DNA of 64,000 nucleotides, from assembly GCF_003020125.1 (NCBI RefSeq), contig NZ_PYFW01000004.1, forward strand, positions 186,001 through 250,000. The letters run 5' to 3'. Under the pieces are notes generated by a model, which ran no database searches, was not told where the DNA came from, and worked only from the letters and a program-made list of their open reading frames with translations. How positions within the stretch are numbered: position 1 is the first letter of the stretch; every line of letters starts with the position of its first letter. Below are positions 58,834 through 64,000 of the stretch, piece after piece. A program made the position numbers and the translations under genes. Source of the stretch: Bradyrhizobium sp. MOS003. GTDB lineage: Bacteria; Pseudomonadota; Alphaproteobacteria; Rhizobiales; Xanthobacteraceae.

Positions 58834-60729
58834 ATGAGCGGGCGCATGTTCATTGCGTCGGTGAAGCCGTTGCCGGTTGCGGCCGCGTGGCTGGGCCTTG
58901 GCCTTTTGCTCGCCGCCTGCATCCTTTCCAGCCCCGCTGATGCGGTCGAGCGTGACCCGCGCGGCGAACTCAAGCGCGTGCTGATGCTGCATTCCTTCGG
59001 CCGCGAATTCCGGCCCTGGAGCGAATATGCGCGGAGCATCAAGGCCGGGCTCGAGCGCCAATCGCCCTGGCCGCTGGATATCCAGGAGCACACCTTGCTC
59101 TCCGCACGCTTCAACAATCCGGGCCCGGAAGCGCCCTTCGTGGACTACCTGCACTTGCTCTACCAGGGCGCGCCGCCTGACGTCGTGCTGAGTATCGGCG
59201 CGCCGGCCGCGCGGTTCGTGCAGCGATACCGCGCAAAGCTCTTCCCCGAAACGCCCATGGTATTGACAGTGGTCGAGCAGCGGCTGGTGAAGCGGGACGA
59301 TCTCACTGACAACGACGTCGTCGTCGCGGTCCGCAATGATTTCACGGCCGCGTTCAGCAATATTCTGCGGGTGAGGCCGGACACAAAGACCGTCGGCATG
59401 GTGATCGGCGCCTCGCCGCTTGAGAAATTCTGGATCGACGAGGTGAAACGGGAGCTGAAGCCGCTAAACGATCGCGTCGAGCTCGTCTGGTATTCGGACG
59501 TGCCGTTCGAGGAGATCCTCAAGCGCGCCGCGAACCTTCCGTCCGATACGGTGCTGTTCTGGGGCCTGATGTCAGTTGATGCCGCCGGCATCGTTTACGA
59601 AGGCGACCTTGCGCTGCGCAGGCTGCGCGCGGTCGCCAGCGCCCCGATCTTTTCCTATCAGGAGGCCTTCTTCGGTGACGGCACCGTCGGCGGCCCGATG
59701 CAATTGACCGGAGAGACCAGCGGGAGGACCGTCGATGCCGTCACGCGCATCCTGGGTGGCGAAAAGCCTGCCAGCATCAAATACGAAACGATCGAGTTCG
59801 GACCGCCGCGATACGATTGGCGCGAATTGCAGCGCTGGGGCATCAGCGAAAGCAGTCTGCCTGCCGACAGTGAAGTCGTCTTTCGGACGCCGATGATGTG
59901 GGAGGTCTACCACCGGGAGATATTGCTAATCGCCGCGATCATTCTGGTGCAGGCGGGCCTGATCAGCGGCTTGCTCCATGAGCGTCAACGCCGACGGGTC
60001 GCCGAAGTCGAATCGCGCCAGCGTCTGGCCGAGCTCGCTCACGCCAACCGCTATTCGGCCGTCGGCGAACTGACGACCTCGATCGCGCATGAGCTCAATC
60101 AGCCGCTGGGCTCGATCCTGACAAACACCGAGACGGCCGAGCTCATGCTCAGTGGCGCTTCGCCCGACATCGACGAGATCCGTCTGATCCTGGCGGACAT
60201 CCGGCGTGACGACCAGCGGGCGAGCGAGGTGATCCGCCGGCTGCGCAGTGTCCTGAGGAAGTCGCCGTTCGAGATCAAGGACATCGAACTCAACAACACG
60301 GTACGGGAAGCGATCGACCTCGTGGCCGCGGTCGCCCACGGGCGGCGTACTATCTTGATCTATCTGCCCATCCTGAGCGATCTTCGCGTCAAGGGCGATC
60401 CCGTACAGCTCCAGCAGGTCGTGCTCAACGTGATCATCAACGCGATGGATGCGGTTTCCGATGCCGACAGGCAGAGGCGCGAGGTGAGCGTATCGACATC
60501 GCGCGTGGGCAATCATGCCGAGATCAGGATCGCCGATACCGGTTCCGGGATTGCGGCTGGCGACCTTGCCAACGTCTTCAAGCCGTTTTTCACGACCAAG
60601 CCGCAGGGTATGGGGATGGGACTTGCCATCGTCAGGACCATTGTCGAGGCCCATCACGGAACGATTGTTGCCGAGAACCAGCCGTCGGGCGGCGCGCTTT
60701 TCACGATCAGGTATCCGATCATCGGTTAG
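58834..60729 (+). CDS. Sensor histidine kinase with periplasmic ABC_sub_bind-like sensor domain
   Basis: A protein of 631 residues. A membrane-targeting N-terminus (to about 45) precedes a periplasmic domain (about 50-355) with the LMLHSFGREFRPWSEYARSI pattern of ABC_sub_bind-type sensors. A membrane helix lies near 364-385, and then a HisKA-like region with His419 in A-H-E-L-N-Q-P-L-G-S-I-L-T-N. HATPase motifs are DTGSGIAAGD (near 567) and GMGMGLAIV (near 592). It senses an unknown ligand. ATG 58834 follows GGGGGACGAGG. No response regulator is adjacent; the FixJ-like protein at 44178 is a candidate partner. Confidence 0.87.
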   Translation: MSGRMFIASVKPLPVAAAWLGLGLLLAACILSSPADAVERDPRGELKRVLMLHSFGREFRPWSEYARSIKAGLERQSPWPLDIQEHTLLSARFNNPGPEAPFVDYLHLLYQGAPPDVVLSIGAPAARFVQRYRAKLFPETPMVLTVVEQRLVKRDDLTDNDVVVAVRNDFTAAFSNILRVRPDTKTVGMVIGASPLEKFWIDEVKRELKPLNDRVELVWYSDVPFEEILKRAANLPSDTVLFWGLMSVDAAGIVYEGDLALRRLRAVASAPIFSYQEAFFGDGTVGGPMQLTGETSGRTVDAVTRILGGEKPASIKYETIEFGPPRYDWRELQRWGISESSLPADSEVVFRTPMMWEVYHREILLIAAIILVQAGLISGLLHERQRRRVAEVESRQRLAELAHANRYSAVGELTTSIAHELNQPLGSILTNTETAELMLSGASPDIDEIRLILADIRRDDQRASEVIRRLRSVLRKSPFEIKDIELNNTVREAIDLVAAVAHGRRTILIYLPILSDLRVKGDPVQLQQVVLNVIINAMDAVSDADRQRREVSVSTSRVGNHAEIRIADTGSGIAAGDLANVFKPFFTTKPQGMGMGLAIVRTIVEAHHGTIVAENQPSGGALFTIRYPIIG

Positions 60730-60792
60730 CGGCCGACATCACTTCCGATTCTGCACTCTCGCGCCGCAACAATCGGGCGAAGCTGCCGTTCC

Positions 60793-60806
60793 TTGATCTC
60801 GATCAA
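60793..60806. promoter_or_regulatory. FixK/FNR-type box upstream of DUF3300 operon
   Basis: TTGATCTCGATCAA, perfect TTGAT-N4-ATCAA, 57 bases before ATG 60863. Confidence 0.8.
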
Positions 60807-60862
60807 CAAACCCGCTCGTACCCGCCGGATTCTCGCCGACGCAAAGTCCGATGGAGGGTGTG

Positions 60863-62548
60863 ATGTTTCGCTGCGGCAAGACGACCCTGATGGCGCTCGC
60901 GCTGATGTTGGCGCTTCCCGTCGCGGCGACGGCGCAGACCGCCGCGCCGGCGAGCCCGGGCTCGCAGACGCAGTCCGCAACTGCACCGGCTGCCGAACTC
61001 TTGAAGCCGGCGCAGCTCGAAGCGCTGGTCGCGCCGATCGCGCTCTATCCCGACGAACTGCTGGCCAATGTCTTGGCGGCCTCGACCTATCCGCTCGAGG
61101 TGGTTCAGGCTGACCGCTTTCTGAAGGAGCGCAAGACCCTGAAGGGCGATGCGCTCAAGACCGAGGTCGACAAGCAGGGCTGGGACGACAGCGTCAAGGC
61201 GCTAGCCAGTACAGCCGATGTCCTGACCATGATGAGCGACAAGCTCGAATGGACCCAGAAACTCGGTGATGCCTTTCTGGCCCAGCAGCCCGACGTGATG
61301 GATGCGATCCAGCGTCTGCGCAGCAAGGCTTATGACAACAAGAAGCTCGTCACCACCAAGCAGCAGAAGGTCAGCGTGCAGAGCCAGGAAGGCAAGCAGG
61401 CCATCGTGATTCAGCAGGCCGACCCTTCGACGATGTACGTGCCCTATTACGATCCCGCCACCGTCTACGGCACGTGGCCTTATGCGGAATACCCGCCGTA
61501 TTATTGGGGCTATCCCTCCTATATCGGCGCGGGCGTGGTCGCAGCCGGTATCGCCTTCGGCACGGCCTGGGCGATCGGACGCTGGGGCAACTACTGGGGC
61601 GGCGGCTGCAACTGGGGCAATCGCAACGTCTACGTCAATCATCGCACCAACAACATCAACACCGGATGGCAGCACAATCCGGCGCATCGCCAGGGCGTGC
61701 GCTACAACAACACCAACGTCCAGCAGCGCTTCGGCAACAACAACGTCCGCGCGGGGGCCTCGGACCGCATGGATTTCCGCGGGCGTGACGGCAACCAGGT
61801 GCTGCGTCCCAATCAGGGCGGCCCGGGAGATCGAGCCGGAGACCGGGCTGGCGATCGCGCAGGTGATCGTGGCGGGCCTGGCGATCGCGCCGGCAATCGC
61901 GGAGATCGTCCGGGTGCAGGCGATCGTCCCAGCGCAGGAACGCGCGATCGACCGGGCGGTGGCGATCGTGCTGGTGCCAGCGATCGCGCCAAGGGCAGCG
62001 GTGATCGGGCCAAGGGCGGTGGCGACCGGGCCAAGGCGGCGAACCGGGCCGGCGGAGGCGCAGGCAACCGCGGTGGTGGCGGCAGTCGCGGCGGCGCGAT
62101 GAACGTGTCCTCCGGCCGGGCGGCGGCCGCGGCATCCGCCCGCGGACGATCGAGCATGGCAAGCATGCCGCGGGGGGGTGGTGGTGGGCCGAGTTTCGCC
62201 GGGCGCGGCGGCGGTGGCGGAATGGCTGCGCGTGGCGGTGGTGGTGGCGGCTTCCGTGGTGGTGGCGGGGGCGGTGGCCGGCGCTCCGATATCGCGCTGA
62301 AGCACGACATTGTCCTGCTCGGCCATCTCGCCGGTGGTCTCGGCTACTACCGTTTCAGCTACATCGGGAGCGAGAAAGCCTATGTCGGCGTGATGGCGCA
62401 GGAGGTCGAGCAGGTGATGCCTGGTGCCGTGACTCGCGGCGGCGACGGTTATCTGCGCGTCCATTACGACAAGCTCGGGCTGACATTCCGGACCTACCGC
62501 GACTGGCTCGCCGGCGGCGCGAAGATCCCTGCGGAGGTGATCCCATGA
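60863..62548 (+). CDS. DUF3300 protein fused to S74-type intramolecular chaperone domain
   Basis: A protein of 561 residues. The signal peptide spans about 1-24. The DUF3300 domain (about 50-200) shows APIALYPDELLANVLAASTY and VDKQGWDDSVKALA. A low-complexity Gly/Asp/Arg/Asn-rich region with repeated G-D-R-A units follows (about 320-470). The last 85 residues read S-D-I-A-L-K-H-D-I-V-L-L-G...YVGVMAQEVEQVMPGAV, the pattern of the peptidase S74/tail-spike chaperone domain, where the motif S-D-x-x-L-K has the cleavage Ser. Start ATG 60863 (GGAGG upstream) or 60851. Operon with DUF2950. Confidence 0.82.
   Translation: MFRCGKTTLMALALMLALPVAATAQTAAPASPGSQTQSATAPAAELLKPAQLEALVAPIALYPDELLANVLAASTYPLEVVQADRFLKERKTLKGDALKTEVDKQGWDDSVKALASTADVLTMMSDKLEWTQKLGDAFLAQQPDVMDAIQRLRSKAYDNKKLVTTKQQKVSVQSQEGKQAIVIQQADPSTMYVPYYDPATVYGTWPYAEYPPYYWGYPSYIGAGVVAAGIAFGTAWAIGRWGNYWGGGCNWGNRNVYVNHRTNNINTGWQHNPAHRQGVRYNNTNVQQRFGNNNVRAGASDRMDFRGRDGNQVLRPNQGGPGDRAGDRAGDRAGDRGGPGDRAGNRGDRPGAGDRPSAGTRDRPGGGDRAGASDRAKGSGDRAKGGGDRAKAANRAGGGAGNRGGGGSRGGAMNVSSGRAAAAASARGRSSMASMPRGGGGGPSFAGRGGGGGMAARGGGGGGFRGGGGGGGRRSDIALKHDIVLLGHLAGGLGYYRFSYIGSEKAYVGVMAQEVEQVMPGAVTRGGDGYLRVHYDKLGLTFRTYRDWLAGGAKIPAEVIP
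61820..62100 (+). repeat. Degenerate G-D-R-A coding repeat
   Basis: A run of short, imperfect units coding for (A/G)-G-D-R-A, with GATCGCGCC-like cores every 12 to 24 bases. It changes to Gly-rich tracts after 62040. It is not a CRISPR array, as units and spacers are irregular and in-frame. Confidence 0.65.
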
Positions 62549-63459
62549 GCGGTCTGAAATGGCTTCGGCGTGCGGCTGTGCTCGGCCTGCTGACGCTGGC
62601 ACCGTCAAATCCATCCCTGGCGCAGCAGTCGTACAAGTCGCCGGAAGAAGCGGCAGCCGCGCTCGCCGCAGCGGTCAAGAGCGGCCCCGCCGACGTCCTG
62701 AAAGTGCTCGGCAGGGCCGCTGAGGACATCGTCTCGTCCGGAGACGAGGTCGCCGACAACGATATCCGGGCGCGCTTCACCTCGATGTACGACGCCGGGC
62801 ATGGCATCAAGGCGGAGGGCAACAAGACCGCGACCCTGATGCTGGGGCCGGATGATTTCCCGTTCCCGATTCCGCTGGTCAACAGCAAGACCGGCTGGGA
62901 GTTCGACACCGCCGAGGGACGCATCGAGGTGCTTCGTCGGCGCATCGGCCGCAACGAGCTCGACGCGATCCAGACCGCGCTCGCCTATGTCGACGCGCAG
63001 AACGAATACGCCGACAAGGACCGCGGTGAAGGCGCCGGCGTCTACGCCCAGCGTATCGTCTCGTCGCCGGGTAAGAAAGACGGGCTGTTCTGGCGCGACG
63101 ACAGCGATCCGAGTCCGCTCGGGACGCTCGCGGCCGAAGCCTCGAAGGAGGGCTACAAATCAGGTGATGTCGGGCCCGCGCCTTATCATGGCTATTACTT
63201 CCACATCCTCAAGGGGCAGGGCCGGGATGCGCCGGGCGGTGCACTCAACTATGTCGTCAAGGGCAAGATGATTGGCGGCTTCGCACTGATCGCCTGGCCT
63301 GCCGAATACGGCAATTCCGGCGTGATGACCTTCCTGGTCAATCATGCCGGCACCGTCTACCAGAAGGATCTCGGCAAGCGCACCGAGTTCATCGCCGAGC
63401 GCACGACGCTGTTCGACCCGGACGAGACCTGGAAGAAGGTCGATGCGGCAAAGCCCTGA
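62545..63459 (+). CDS. DUF2950 secreted protein
   Basis: A protein of 304 residues. The signal peptide spans about 1-26 (WLRRAAVLGLLTLAPSNPSL). The family pattern YKSPEEAAAALAAAVKSG near 29-46, ADKDRGEGAGVYAQRIVSSPG split at 160-180, GLFWRDDSDPSPLG, and the YHGYYFHILKGQG stretch near 215 are clear. It is a periplasmic protein of unknown function, commonly found beside DUF3300 genes. ATG 62545 overlaps the previous stop (ATGA), showing translational coupling. Confidence 0.88.
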   Translation: MSGLKWLRRAAVLGLLTLAPSNPSLAQQSYKSPEEAAAALAAAVKSGPADVLKVLGRAAEDIVSSGDEVADNDIRARFTSMYDAGHGIKAEGNKTATLMLGPDDFPFPIPLVNSKTGWEFDTAEGRIEVLRRRIGRNELDAIQTALAYVDAQNEYADKDRGEGAGVYAQRIVSSPGKKDGLFWRDDSDPSPLGTLAAEASKEGYKSGDVGPAPYHGYYFHILKGQGRDAPGGALNYVVKGKMIGGFALIAWPAEYGNSGVMTFLVNHAGTVYQKDLGKRTEFIAERTTLFDPDETWKKVDAAKP

Positions 63460-63901
63460 ACGGCGTGCTCACGTGCTCCGATTGATCGCGGCCCTCCTGC
63501 TGGCCCTCGGGCTCGTCGCGCCGCCGCCACCATCCTTCGCCCAAGCCGCGGGCCAGGTCCGGGTCAAGATCGTCAAGGCCGGCCTCCTGCTCGGCGGCGG
63601 CGCCGGCCGCGGTGTGCTGACCTATCGCGGCAAGACCTATCCCTTCGGGATCACCGGCCTGAGCTTCGGCATCACGGCCGGCGCCACGGTCGGTCGTCTC
63701 GACGGCTGGGCCTCCGATATCCGCGACGTCAGTGACTTCGCCGGCACCTACAGTTCCGTCGGCGGCGGCTTTGCGCTCGTCGGCGGCCTCAACGGCGTCC
63801 ATCTCCGCAATGAGAAGGGCGTCACCATCGTACTGCAGGGCCCGAAAGCGGGGCTTGAGCTCGCGGCCAATATCAGCCGGATCACGATCTCGCTGAGATA
63901 G
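63443..63901 (+). CDS. Small secreted Gly-rich protein (paralogue of 55135-55569)
   Basis: A protein of 152 residues. The signal peptide covers about 1-36 (VLRLIAALLLALGLVAPPPP). The mature part has the same layout as the protein at 55135: VKAGLLLGGGAGRGVLTYRG, then KTYPFGITGLSFGITAGATV, and a Gly-rich C-terminal half ending TISLR. It starts at ATG 63443 (GAAGAAGG upstream, 17 bases inside DUF2950) or GTG 63473. Function unknown. It is the third gene of the DUF3300-DUF2950 operon. Confidence 0.72.
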   Translation: MRQSPERRAHVLRLIAALLLALGLVAPPPPSFAQAAGQVRVKIVKAGLLLGGGAGRGVLTYRGKTYPFGITGLSFGITAGATVGRLDGWASDIRDVSDFAGTYSSVGGGFALVGGLNGVHLRNEKGVTIVLQGPKAGLELAANISRITISLR

Positions 63902-64000
63902 GCAGGCGCTTCTGGTTGCGGCGATTCCCGGTGTTGCAGCACATTCCACGCCCGCAAGGTGCCGTGGCTAGGACCGTAGATGTCGCGTGGCATCGCCCGG
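63902..64000. other. Window end, no gene seen
   Basis: The last 99 bases hold no supported coding frame; a minus-strand frame continues into the preceding gene and shows no family pattern. Confidence 0.5.

Noticed and set aside
61820..62100. Possible CRISPR-like repeats
   Set aside because: Units are irregular, spacers are not constant and the repeat is an in-frame coding tract; no cas genes are present.
61202..62614. 470-residue minus-strand Ala/Thr-rich open frame
   Set aside because: Antisense to the DUF3300 gene; its low complexity mirrors the G-D-R-A repeat.

Overview
The window reads as chromosomal DNA of a Bradyrhizobium-like alphaproteobacterium (Nitrobacteraceae). It is GC-rich with strong third-position GC bias. 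It carries the hairpin intergenic repeat that I associate with Bradyrhizobium, a DUF1236 protein, FixK- and FixJ-type regulators, and at least five TTGA(C/T)-N4-ATCAA (FNR/FixK) boxes. The genus is an inference from gene content; no rRNA or marker gene is present.

Region 1 (1-12.5 kb) is housekeeping and uptake. It holds the 3' part of glutamine-dependent NAD synthetase, a GrlR-like protein, a DUF1236 secreted protein, a sugar-isomerase-like TIM barrel, a complete Dpp/Opp-type ABC importer (substrate-binding protein, two ATPases, two permeases, mostly with 4-base overlaps), ilvD, and a small secreted Cys/Tyr-rich protein.

Region 2 (12.7-31.4 kb) is a surface-polysaccharide (EPS or O-antigen type) locus. 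It encodes two methyltransferases with Zn-ribbon-like N-termini, two GT4 glycosyltransferases, a PF14907-type nucleotidyltransferase, a flippase, an AsnB-type amidotransferase, a capsule-type transferase, two polymerase/ligase-like membrane proteins, a GT4-GT26 fusion, an NAD-dependent epimerase, a Wzz-like protein and a WecB-like 2-epimerase.

Region 3 (31.6-40.0 kb) is the most interesting part. It looks like a lasso-peptide (RiPP) cluster: ABC exporter and methyltransferase on the minus strand, then 2OG-Fe(II) oxygenase, PqqD-like RRE (B1), HPr-kinase-like peptide kinase, sulfotransferase, precursor A1, B2 protease and precursor A2 on the plus strand, and a convergent asparagine-synthetase-like cyclase (C). 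The two precursors (49 and 54 aa) share a W-H-K-P leader motif and a GPGA(V/I)PD...DFS tail. Both end in Ser, which fits C-terminal phosphorylation by the kinase. The core does not follow the usual Thr(-2) rule.

Region 4 (40.0-41.6 kb) is mostly non-coding. It contains a decayed tyrosine-recombinase gene and tRNA-Ser(UGA).

Region 5 (41.6-64 kb) resembles a microoxic/acid-stress regulon. It contains an AI-2E family transporter, a K+ channel-like protein, a cysteine-free FixK-like regulator divergent from a FixJ-like response regulator, an IalB protein, a secreted hydrolase, two AspT-type antiporters, a YoaK/DUF1275 protein, a SulP transporter, a large Orn/Lys/Arg-type decarboxylase, PPK2, a YiaW/YiaV-like pair, a hybrid sensor of ABC_sub_bind plus histidine kinase, a DUF3300-S74 chaperone fusion, DUF2950, and two paralogous small secreted proteins. 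FixK-type boxes sit 45-75 bases upstream of several of these operons, which suggests shared control by low oxygen.
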